Assembly: GCA_046050125.1 (NCBI GenBank)
Contig: JBJOQB010000196.1
Span: 1-13,778 of the forward strand
Reading direction: 5' to 3'
Source of the DNA: JAHFQJ01 sp046050125
GTDB lineage: Bacteria; Pseudomonadota; Gammaproteobacteria; Burkholderiales; Burkholderiaceae
Length of the DNA: 13,778 bases
Positions 7,887 to 13,778 of the stretch are shown here, piece by piece; positions within the stretch are counted from its first letter, which is position 1; every line of letters begins with the position of its first letter. The notes beneath the pieces are model-generated. The model ran no database searches. It was not told the DNA's origin and saw only the letters and a list, made by a program, of their open reading frames with translations. A program made the position numbers and the translations under genes.

Positions 7887-9056
7887 TTACCTAATCTTCA
7901 AAGTAGATAACCCAATTAAAACCAATACTAATGTTACAATCCAAAATCTAACTACAACTTGAGTTTCTTTCCAGCCTGACAACTCGAAATGATGATGTAA
8001 TGGTGCCATTTTTAACAAGCGTTTACCTTGTCCATAGCGTTTTTTGGTATATTTAAAGTAACCAACCTGAAGCATTACAGATAATGTTTCAACTACAAAC
8101 ACACCGCCCATGATAAACAACACAATTTCTTGTCTTACAATTACTGCAATTGTACCTAAGGCACCACCTAAAGCTAAAGCACCAACATCGCCCATGAAAA
8201 CTTGAGCAGGGTAAGTATTAAACCATAAAAATGCCAGCCCAGCCCCAGCAATTGAAGAGCATATAATCAGTAATTCGCCAGCTCCAGCAATATGAGGAAA
8301 TATTAAATATTTTGCGAATAAAGCATTACCCATTACATAGGCAAAAATGCCTAAAGCACTTCCAACTAAAACAACAGGCATGATTACCAAACCATCTAAA
8401 CCATCAGTTAAATTTACGGCATTACTTGTACCAACAATTACAAAGTAAGTTAATACCATAAAACCAAATATCCCAAGCGGATAAGAAAATTCTTTAACAA
8501 AAGGCACAGTTAAATGAATATTGTCAGGAACAGCAACGCTGAATGGGTGTGAAATCCAATCTAAAAAGAATTTTAGTACTTGCATATTTGTGTTTTGTGC
8601 CACTGTAAACGCCAAGTAAAATGCAGCACCTGCACCAATGCAAGTTTGCCAAAAGTATTTTTCTTTTGCACGCATGCCTTGAGGGTCTTTATATACAACC
8701 TTGCGATAATCATCAACCCAGCCCACAGCACCAAATCCAAGCATTACTGCCAAAACTACCCAAATAAAGCGATTTGTCCAATCAGCCCATAACAATGTAG
8801 ATACAGTAATCGATAGTAAAATTAAAATACCACCCATAGTTGGCGTACCGCTTTTTACTAAGTGTGTTTGCGGTCCATCGTCTCGAACTGCTTGCCCAAC
8901 TTTGAGTTGTTGCAGTTTGCGAATTACTATTGGTCCTAATATTAAACCAATAAATATAGCAGTTAAATTTGCCATTAAAGCACGAAAAGTTAAATAATTA
9001 ACTATTCTAAAACTTCCGATATATTCCTGTAGCCATTGAGATAAAAGCAATAACAT
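7887..9056 (-). CDS. mraY: Phospho-N-acetylmuramoyl-pentapeptide-transferase (MraY)
   Basis: MraY transfers phospho-MurNAc-pentapeptide from UDP to undecaprenyl phosphate, making lipid I at the inner membrane, the first lipid step of peptidoglycan synthesis. From the ATG at 9056 it is 389 residues, the usual betaproteobacterial size; a TTG 12 bases further upstream (9068) is possible but would add only four residues. It is strongly hydrophobic, with about ten helices. Catalytic and Mg-binding residues are D115/D116 (GWVDDYRK), D218/D221 (NLTDGLDG) and D290 (FMGDVGALALGG). The HHHFE loop is at 354-358. Neither start has a clear Shine-Dalgarno. In most proteobacteria this gene sits inside the dcw cluster between murF and murD; here it heads an operon with an unknown gene and ubiA, which is unusual. 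Confidence 0.96.
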   Translation of the reverse strand: MLLLLSQWLQEYIGSFRIVNYLTFRALMANLTAIFIGLILGPIVIRKLQQLKVGQAVRDDGPQTHLVKSGTPTMGGILILLSITVSTLLWADWTNRFIWVVLAVMLGFGAVGWVDDYRKVVYKDPQGMRAKEKYFWQTCIGAGAAFYLAFTVAQNTNMQVLKFFLDWISHPFSVAVPDNIHLTVPFVKEFSYPLGIFGFMVLTYFVIVGTSNAVNLTDGLDGLVIMPVVLVGSALGIFAYVMGNALFAKYLIFPHIAGAGELLIICSSIAGAGLAFLWFNTYPAQVFMGDVGALALGGALGTIAVIVRQEIVLFIMGGVFVVETLSVMLQVGYFKYTKKRYGQGKRLLKMAPLHHHFELSGWKETQVVVRFWIVTLVLVLIGLSTLKIR

Positions 9057-9088
9057 ATATGTATGCAAATAGATAAAAATAGTTTATT

Positions 9089-9117
9089 ATTGTAGAACGT
9101 GGCACTTAGTTTGTAAA
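9089..9117 (-). promoter_or_regulatory. Sigma70-type promoter for the mraY operon
   Basis: On the minus strand TTTACA (9117-9112) and TACAAT (9094-9089) are 17 bases apart, each matching consensus at five of six positions. Transcription would start near 9082, about 26 bases before the mraY ATG. The same short divergent gap must also hold a surE promoter; a weak plus-strand match (TTGTAA at 9111, TTTTAT at 9133) overlaps this -35. Confidence 0.55.
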
Positions 9118-9155
9118 TATTGAAACAAATAATTTTATGGGGTATCGGAGTATAA

Positions 9156-9908
9156 ATGCGAATTTTATTATCTAATGATGACGGTTACATGGCAAAAGGA
9201 TTAATAGAATTATATAAATCCTTATCAGAAATAGCAGAAGTTACAGTTTTTGCTCCAACACATAACCAAAGCGGTACATCTAATTCGCTAACATTACAAC
9301 GTCCATTAACTATAAATAAAGCTGAAAATGGGTTTTATATAGTAGATGGAACTCCAACTGATTGTGTACATATTGCTTTAACTGGTTATCTTGGTTATGT
9401 TCCTGATATGGTCGTTTCTGGTATTAACCAAGGGCAAAACATGGCAGAAGATGTAATTTACTCAGGTACAGTAGCTGCTGCTGTTGAAGGCTACTTCTTT
9501 GGTTTACCAAGCATAGCATTCTCGCAAACCGATAGAGGTTGGCATAATATTGAAGATGCATCATTGATAGCAAGGCAATTTGTCCAACATACTGCTAATA
9601 ATCTACCAAATCAGCCTGTGTTATGGAATGTGAATATACCAAGTATAAAATATGAAGAGCATCAAGGATTTAAGCTTACTAAACTAGGTAAAAGGCATAT
9701 TTCACAAAATGTAATTAAAGCAAAAAATCCAAGGGGCGAAGATATTTACTGGATAGGTGCAGCGGGAACTCCAAAAGATACAAGTGAAAACACTGATTTT
9801 CATGCAACAAATAACAACTACACATCAGTAACGCCACTGCAACTTGATTTAACTAACTATGATGTTTTGGGGCAAAATTGGGTAAATGACTGCATACCAT
9901 CTGAATAA
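9156..9908 (+). CDS. surE: 5'/3'-nucleotidase SurE
   Basis: SurE is a metal-dependent phosphatase that removes phosphate from nucleoside monophosphates and in some species short polyphosphate. It contributes to stationary-phase survival. The metal-binding pair D8-D9 is in LLSNDDG, S39 is in NQSGTSNSLTL, and N91 is in VVSGINQGQN; all four expected ligands are present. GTPTDCVHI at 65-73 is also characteristic. The 250-residue length matches the family. A TCGGAG ribosome binding site precedes the ATG. It starts the surE-nlpD-rpoS group, transcribed away from mraY. The protein repair methyltransferase gene pcm, which often follows surE, is missing here. Confidence 0.97.
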   Translation: MRILLSNDDGYMAKGLIELYKSLSEIAEVTVFAPTHNQSGTSNSLTLQRPLTINKAENGFYIVDGTPTDCVHIALTGYLGYVPDMVVSGINQGQNMAEDVIYSGTVAAAVEGYFFGLPSIAFSQTDRGWHNIEDASLIARQFVQHTANNLPNQPVLWNVNIPSIKYEEHQGFKLTKLGKRHISQNVIKAKNPRGEDIYWIGAAGTPKDTSENTDFHATNNNYTSVTPLQLDLTNYDVLGQNWVNDCIPSE

Positions 9909-9931
9909 TCTACACAAGCAATAAAAAGATA

Positions 9932-9985
9932 TGTTATTATGTGTGAAATAAAGGCTAAATAAAGTCTAATACTTAGTTCTAGCCT
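9932..9985 (+). promoter_or_regulatory. Candidate nlpD promoter and stem-loop in the surE-nlpD gap
   Basis: TG-T-TATTAT at 9932-9940 resembles an extended -10. Just downstream, AGGCTA (9952-9957) pairs with TAGCCT (9980-9985), and inside it AAGT (9962-9965) pairs with ACTT (9971-9974), giving a two-tier hairpin. No T-run follows, so it is not a standard terminator. Both elements are weak in this AT-rich setting. Confidence 0.25.
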
Positions 9986-10057
9986 AAATTAATATTAATT
10001 ATATGGTTAAATTCAGGAATTTAGCTATAAAGAAAGAGTTTGGCAAAAGGAATAATA

Positions 10058-11029
10058 ATGATAGACAAAATTTTTACTAAAATAACCTCAATAGCAACCC
10101 TTACTATTTTAACTATAGGATTAATTGGTTGTGCGGGTCCAAATTACGCACCTGTAAATGGTAGAACTCCATCTAGAAACCCTAATGTAAAGCCAAATAA
10201 CTTTCCTAACACACCACCTCCATTGCCATCAGCAAATACAACATATAACCAAAATGCTCCGCTTAATCCTAAGCCTATGTATGGAAATGGAAGTAACGGG
10301 AATAATGGCAACTTAAATGGTAATGATATACAAACTAACTCAGTTTCACCGCCTCCAGCAGTTTACAGTAACGAGCCAGCACCTGCGGGTTACTACAGAG
10401 TAATGCCAGGTGATACTTTATATAAAATAGCTCGAGAAAATAATATAGCACCAAAAGAGCTAATTGAATGGAATGCACTAGAAAATCCAAATAATTTACA
10501 GCCATATCAATTGGTTAGAATTTCATCAAATACAAGTGTGAGTAATAATAAATCAAGTGGCTCAAGTAATTCAAATAGCAATAGTTCCAACAATACAACA
10601 AATCATGTAAATGACACTACTAATAAGCCTAGTAATACACAAAATACAACAAATTCAACAAATACACCTGTAAAAGTAAGTTTAATCTGGCCTGTAAGAA
10701 ACTCAACTATACTCAATAAGTTTAATGGTAAAGGTATTGATTTTTCAGGTAGAATTGGCGACCCAGTGTATGCAGCAGGAGATGGGACAGTAATATATGC
10801 AAATAGTATGCGTGGATATGGTAATTTGGTAATAATCGCTCATAGTAGTGAAATTGTAACGGCGTATGCACATTTGCAACAAATAAATGTAAAAGAACAA
10901 CAAAAGGTAAAACAGGGACAAACAATTGCATCACTAGGCAATACGCAATCAGAACAGGTTAAACTACACTTTGAAGTACGCAAAAAAAGTGAACCTGTAG
11001 ACCCTATACCATATATTAAACAAAAGTAA
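10058..11029 (+). CDS. nlpD: NlpD-type murein hydrolase activator lipoprotein (LysM + degenerate LytM/M23)
   Basis: This is an envelope lipoprotein that in relatives activates the amidase AmiC to split septal peptidoglycan. I start it at the ATG with AAAAGG upstream; a TTG at 10040 would add six residues before the signal. The signal peptide ends in the lipobox LIGC with C25 as the lipidated cysteine. A Pro/Asn-rich linker (26-110) leads to a LysM domain (about 112-156, binding peptidoglycan), then an Asn/Ser/Thr low-complexity linker (157-205) and a LytM domain (207-323). The LytM site is degenerate: D228 remains, but the first histidine is absent (NGKGID) and the HxH motif reads KLH (302-304). 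This matches E. coli NlpD, an activator with no hydrolase activity. It precedes rpoS, as in many relatives. Confidence 0.92.
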   Translation: MIDKIFTKITSIATLTILTIGLIGCAGPNYAPVNGRTPSRNPNVKPNNFPNTPPPLPSANTTYNQNAPLNPKPMYGNGSNGNNGNLNGNDIQTNSVSPPPAVYSNEPAPAGYYRVMPGDTLYKIARENNIAPKELIEWNALENPNNLQPYQLVRISSNTSVSNNKSSGSSNSNSNSSNNTTNHVNDTTNKPSNTQNTTNSTNTPVKVSLIWPVRNSTILNKFNGKGIDFSGRIGDPVYAAGDGTVIYANSMRGYGNLVIIAHSSEIVTAYAHLQQINVKEQQKVKQGQTIASLGNTQSEQVKLHFEVRKKSEPVDPIPYIKQK

Positions 11030-11147
11030 AAGGCTTTTTTTAGGCATTCCTAGCACTACAATATAAGTATAAACAAAGCTAATAAGTCTAATATTTATTA
11101 TTATATAGATAATTGAAACTATTAGCCCACTATAACAAACTAAGTAT

Positions 11148-11176
11148 TATAAATATAAATATAAATATAAATATAA
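11148..11176 (+). repeat. Hexanucleotide tandem repeat (TATAAA) in the rpoS leader
   Basis: Four perfect TATAAA units are followed by five bases of a fifth, 48-76 bases before the rpoS start. The last unit becomes TATAAT (11172-11177), a perfect -10 hexamer, although no good -35 lies 17 bases upstream. Change in copy number by slippage could alter expression. The remaining nlpD-rpoS gap (11030-11223) shows no clear terminator. Confidence 0.75.
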
Positions 11177-11210
11177 TATTGTGTTAATTAATAGAAATAT
11201 ATTAGATGCT

Positions 11211-11217
11211 AGGGAGG
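11211..11217 (+). promoter_or_regulatory. Strong ribosome binding site fixing the rpoS start
   Basis: AGGGAGG lies six bases before the ATG at 11224 and inside the frame of an upstream ATG at 11206. The upstream ATG has no such site, so translation should begin at 11224. Confidence 0.8.
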
Positions 11218-11223
11218 CACCTT

Positions 11224-12267
11224 ATGGACGCAAATTTAATGGGCGATATCATGGATAAAGAAACAGATTCTTGGGAATGGAGTGAACCAAAATCAAATAG
11301 CATTGCTTCTAGTAAAGCTAATAAAGTTGAAAACAACGATGATTTTGATGAAGAAGATATCGATGAAATAGGCGATGAAGGATTATCTGAACAAGAAGAT
11401 GATTACAATTCTGCATTACAGTCAGAATTATCTACAAACACAGTTCAGCTTTACCTCAATAAAATTGGTGCAAAAATTCTTCTAACCGCAAAAGAAGAAT
11501 TTGAAATAGCAACTAAAGCAAAAAGTGGCGACCAAAAAGCTAGGCAAGTAATGATAGAGCATAATCTACGCCTAGTTGTTAGTATTGCAAAAACATATTT
11601 AAATCGTGGTTTACCATTGCTTGACCTTATAGAAGAAGGCAATTTAGGCTTAATGCATGCCATAGAAAAATTTGAGCCAGAACGTGGTTTTAGATTTTCT
11701 ACATATGCAACATGGTGGATAAAACAAAGCATAGAACGTGCTATCATGAATTTAAGCCGTACAGTAAGGCTACCAGTTCATATTTTCCGAGAATTAAATC
11801 AAGTAATTAAAGCACGTAATTTCTTACAAAAAACTACTGAATTAGAAGGTAGAGAACCAACGATTGAAGAAATTGCTAATCTACTTAATAAAAAAACTGA
11901 AGAGGTAAGCGAGATTTTAGGCTTAAATGAGCATATCGCATCATTAGATATTCCAATGGAAGCAGACCCAGGTTGCTCATTACTAGATTTTGTGCGTGAT
12001 GAGGTGTCAATGACACCAGATGAGAAATTCCAAGCTAAAGAATTATCAAAAATTATTGATGATTGGTTAAATAAACTGGTAGGCAAGCACTGCTTTGTAA
12101 TTGAGCGTAGATTTGGACTACGTAATGCCCCTGTTGCTACTTTGGAAGAATTAGCTTATGAAATGGGTTTAACTCGTGAGAGAGTAAGGCAAATTCAACA
12201 AGAAGCAATTGCTAAATTGAAAAAGCATTTAACACATAGTGGATTTAAGCAAGAAACTGTTTTGTAG
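11224..12267 (+). CDS. rpoS: RNA polymerase sigma factor RpoS (sigma-38)
   Basis: This sigma70-family factor directs RNA polymerase to stationary-phase and general stress genes. From the ATG with the AGGGAGG site it is 347 residues, close to typical RpoS. The first 65 residues are acidic and poorly conserved (RpoS has no full region 1.1). Region 1.2 is about 72-104. Region 2, which binds core and melts the -10, is about 110-180 with RLVVSIAKTYLNRGLPLLDL, GFRFSTYATWWIKQSI and the SRTVRLP end. Region 3 is about 190-265, and region 4 about 280-340 has the -35 helix-turn-helix (LEELAYEMGLTRERVRQIQ). The WEW motif near the start and the position behind nlpD favour RpoS over RpoD, which would be much longer. 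Expression is likely to come from promoters in or behind nlpD. Confidence 0.95.
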   Translation: MDANLMGDIMDKETDSWEWSEPKSNSIASSKANKVENNDDFDEEDIDEIGDEGLSEQEDDYNSALQSELSTNTVQLYLNKIGAKILLTAKEEFEIATKAKSGDQKARQVMIEHNLRLVVSIAKTYLNRGLPLLDLIEEGNLGLMHAIEKFEPERGFRFSTYATWWIKQSIERAIMNLSRTVRLPVHIFRELNQVIKARNFLQKTTELEGREPTIEEIANLLNKKTEEVSEILGLNEHIASLDIPMEADPGCSLLDFVRDEVSMTPDEKFQAKELSKIIDDWLNKLVGKHCFVIERRFGLRNAPVATLEELAYEMGLTRERVRQIQQEAIAKLKKHLTHSGFKQETVL

Positions 12268-12297
12268 ATAGATTTAATTATATTGTGCATTAGAACA

Positions 12298-12331
12298 TAA
12301 AAGCCACATTATTATTTATAGTGGCTTTTTT
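12298..12331. terminator. Terminator shared by rpoS and trhO
   Basis: AAAGCCAC (12300-12307) pairs with GTGGCTTT (12321-12328) around a 13-base A/T loop, followed on the plus strand by a T-run to 12331. It is a standard rho-independent terminator for rpoS. On the minus strand the trhO stop lies 30 bases away and the hairpin is followed by a shorter T stretch, so it may work in both directions. Confidence 0.88.
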
Positions 12332-12360
12332 TATGTACTTTTTATAATTAGTCTAGAGAC

Positions 12361-13359
12361 CTATTTATTTGCATGTAAAGATTTTTGTTGTTTTTTATAT
12401 TCTTCTCTTGCTTGCATTTTTCTAGAGATTTTAGCTTTAACACGTTCTTCCTTAGCTAACGAAATTTTATCTCTATCTACTGCACAATGTGGGCATTTTA
12501 GTGGTGGTTGATATAATGAAGATTGTTGGTCTTCAACGGTTACAACAGCTCTACAACCATAACATTGTAATTGTCCTGTAACTTCTAATTTTGGATTTAA
12601 TGCTGTGCGATAATCAAATACAAAGCATTCACCTGTATAATGTTCTCCACCTGCTTCTTCAAAATATTTTAAAATTCCACCTTCTAATTGATAAACATTA
12701 TCTAAGCCAATATTTTGCATATAGATAGCTGCTTTTTCACATCTAATACCACCTGTGCAAAATGATACTACAGTTTTATCTTCTAAATCTTTTTTATTTT
12801 GTGCAACGGCATCAGTAAACTCAGTAAATTTTGTAATATGATAATTAATCGCATTATCAAATGTACCAACTTGAACTTCAAAATCATTTCTTGTATCAAG
12901 CATTACCACAGGTCGGTTATTGTCATCATGCCCTTGTCTTAACCATCTTGCTAAAGTTTTAGGCTCAACTGCAGGAGCTCTTTCTTCTTGTGGGCGAATT
13001 ACAGGCATACGCATGGTAATAATTTCTGGTTTAATTTTTACAATCAAACGACGAAATGGAACTTGGCTTGACATACTTTCTTTTGGTTGCACATCTGAAA
13101 ATTGGTTAAATTGATTAAACCAAGTAAAAAAATCATGAATGCTTTGAGTTGAGCCAGCCAAAAATATATTAATACCTTCAGTGGCTAAAATAACAGTGCC
13201 TTTTAAGCTTAATTCTTCACATTTTGCATGAATAGTTTGTTTTAGTTCTGATAAAAATTCTTGTGATAATTCTACAAATTTATATGTGGAAATATTTAAT
13301 ATATTATTATCTTGGATTTGATTTATTTCTGTGCTTTTAATATTTTGATTATGTTCCAT
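12361..13359 (-). CDS. trhO: tRNA uridine(34) hydroxylase TrhO (YceA, rhodanese family)
   Basis: TrhO uses oxygen to make 5-hydroxyuridine at wobble position 34 of several tRNAs, a precursor of cmo5U-type modifications. The 332 residues suit the family. An N-terminal ferredoxin-like acyl-phosphatase-type domain (about 22-120) with GTVILATEGIN is followed by a rhodanese domain (about 133-240) whose active-site loop is CTGGIRCEK, C201 being the catalytic cysteine. The C-terminal tail has two cysteine pairs, C266/C269 and C289/C292, which look like a zinc-binding knuckle normal for the family. The last 30 residues are Lys-rich. An extended -10 promoter lies about 40 bases upstream. It converges on rpoS. 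Together with mnmA this gives two U34-modifying enzymes in the window, though they are not in one operon. Confidence 0.95.
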   Translation of the reverse strand: MEHNQNIKSTEINQIQDNNILNISTYKFVELSQEFLSELKQTIHAKCEELSLKGTVILATEGINIFLAGSTQSIHDFFTWFNQFNQFSDVQPKESMSSQVPFRRLIVKIKPEIITMRMPVIRPQEERAPAVEPKTLARWLRQGHDDNNRPVVMLDTRNDFEVQVGTFDNAINYHITKFTEFTDAVAQNKKDLEDKTVVSFCTGGIRCEKAAIYMQNIGLDNVYQLEGGILKYFEEAGGEHYTGECFVFDYRTALNPKLEVTGQLQCYGCRAVVTVEDQQSSLYQPPLKCPHCAVDRDKISLAKEERVKAKISRKMQAREEYKKQQKSLHANK

Positions 13360-13399
13360 TTTTTATTCCGTATTATAATTGCAAATTAATAATACAGCC

Positions 13400-13408
13400 A
13401 TTATAACA
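13400..13408 (-). promoter_or_regulatory. Extended -10 promoter candidate for trhO
   Basis: The minus strand reads TGTTATAAT, an extended -10. Transcription would start near 13393, about 34 bases before the ATG. A second perfect TATAAT on the minus strand (13377-13372) is too close to the start to be likely. The rest of 13409-13597 holds no frame or repeat that I can support. Confidence 0.4.
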
Positions 13409-13597
13409 CAACTTATTATCAATATATGATTAGTATATTTACTGGAGCTATCACAAATGCAGGTATCCTAAAATCATAACAAATTATTATTAATTAAATG
13501 TAAAAAATAATTAAAATTTTGCTTGTGTTGCATTTAAGAGAGTGTTATTTAAGTAGGGCATGTATTATAATAAAGAAAAATCATAGGAAAAAAATAA

Positions 13598-13658
13598 ATG
13601 TTAAACTGTAAATTATGTAAAAGTGAAGAGATAAGGAAGAATGTAAAGATAAGAGGAA
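13598..13658 (+). pseudogene. Broken N-terminus of a zinc-ribbon transposase (IS1-like)
   Basis: The frame from the ATG encodes about 20 residues beginning MLNCKLCKSEEIRKNVKIRG, then meets a foreign sequence and a stop codon at 13664. The C-x2-C pair followed by a KN-x-K-x-RG segment is the pattern of the zinc-ribbon start of IS1-like transposases, which normally continues with QRYKC and a second C-x2-C. The break coincides with the first base of an IS3-family terminal repeat (13659), so the gene was split by insertion. An AGGA site lies upstream of the ATG and a perfect TATAAT is at 13566-13571. The outer boundary of this older element could not be found. Family assignment rests on a short peptide, so it is tentative. 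Confidence 0.5.
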
Positions 13659-13778
13659 TGGACTAACTCAAAAAAGTAGACAATGATAATCTCTTAAAAT
13701 AAGTTAGTATTATAATCCAAATAATTCAAAATTATTAGGTGTACGATAATTAAGATAAGAATGATAACGTTTAGAGTT
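13659..13778 (-). mobile_element. IS3-family insertion sequence, 3' end only (runs off the window)
   Basis: The edge starting TGGACTAACTCAAAAAAGTA at 13659 resembles the terminal inverted repeat of IS3/IS150-type elements (TG-start, then a run of A and GT-GAC). Within it the C-terminus of an IS3 transposase ends 51 bases from the edge on the minus strand, as expected at the right end of such an element. The rest lies beyond 13778. The bases GAA just before the edge (13656-13658) would be the 3-base target duplication if the same triplet follows the other end. Confidence 0.78.
13710..13778 (-). CDS. IS3-family transposase OrfB, C-terminal fragment (partial, 5' end outside window)
   Basis: Reading in from the window edge on the minus strand gives NSKRYHSYLNYRTPNNFE, followed by LFGL and a TAA stop. 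This is the well-known end of IS3-family integrase-type (DDE) transposases, whose usual form is YN-x-KR-x-HS-x-L-x-Y-x-TP-x-x-F. Only 22 codons are visible, so the state of the catalytic domain and any frameshift between OrfA and OrfB cannot be judged. It lies inside the element whose terminal repeat begins at 13659. Confidence 0.78.
   Translation of the reverse strand, partial: NSKRYHSYLNYRTPNNFELFGL

Noticed and set aside
8580..8792. Plus-strand Cys-rich frame opposite mraY
   Set aside because: It is a shadow frame; the cysteines come from antisense Ala and Thr codons of mraY and their spacing fits no zinc motif.
10040..10057. TTG start for nlpD, adding six residues
   Set aside because: The ATG at 10058 has a better-placed AAAAGG site and gives a normal lipoprotein signal.
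11206..11223. Upstream ATG for rpoS
   Set aside because: The strong AGGGAGG site lies after this ATG and is correctly spaced for the one at 11224.
11451..12086. Two minus-strand open frames inside rpoS
   Set aside because: They are antisense to conserved sigma-factor regions and have no start signals or known motifs.
13598..13666. 22-codon zinc-finger-like small protein
   Set aside because: Its last codons and stop lie in the IS3 terminal repeat, so it is a broken transposase start and not a genuine small gene.

Overview
The window is AT-rich, roughly one third G+C by eye, with intergenic stretches that are nearly pure A/T. It carries ordinary proteobacterial housekeeping genes. Two features point to a betaproteobacterium, probably Burkholderiales. 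MraY is 389 residues from its best start and has the longer betaproteobacterial form (gammaproteobacterial MraY is about 360). The surE-nlpD-rpoS order is typical of beta- and gammaproteobacteria. The low G+C, relocated housekeeping genes and nested transposon remains suggest a host-associated or genome-reducing lineage. I cannot name the genus.

Layout. Positions 1-3937 are plus strand: argC (arginine synthesis), a membrane fatty acid desaturase, a rho-independent terminator, then mnmA (tRNA U34 thiolation). Positions 4013-6194 are a minus-strand pair: a fold-type III PLP decarboxylase followed by an aspartoacylase/succinylglutamate-desuccinylase-family deacylase, under a good sigma70-type promoter (6297-6325). 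This is the least explained metabolic unit here. Positions 6479-9056 are a minus-strand operon: mraY, an unrecognised 170-residue membrane-anchored protein, and ubiA, with a promoter at 9089-9117. Positions 9156-12267 are the plus-strand surE-nlpD-rpoS cluster (phosphatase, amidase-activator lipoprotein, stationary-phase sigma factor), without the pcm gene often found there. rpoS converges on trhO (minus, tRNA U34 hydroxylation) across a terminator hairpin.

The right edge (13360-13778) lacks an intact gene but is informative. A short ORF that looks like the zinc-ribbon start of an IS1-like transposase (13598) is cut off at the terminal inverted repeat of an IS3-family element (from 13659), whose transposase C-terminus reads in from the window edge on the minus strand. 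This is one mobile element inserted into another.

Functional links: mnmA and trhO both modify tRNA wobble uridine 34; mraY and ubiA both use polyprenyl substrates in the membrane; nlpD and rpoS are classically co-regulated. No CRISPR array, tRNA or rRNA gene was seen. The best candidates for something undescribed are the decarboxylase-deacylase pair, the small membrane protein between mraY and ubiA, and a hexanucleotide tandem repeat in the rpoS leader.
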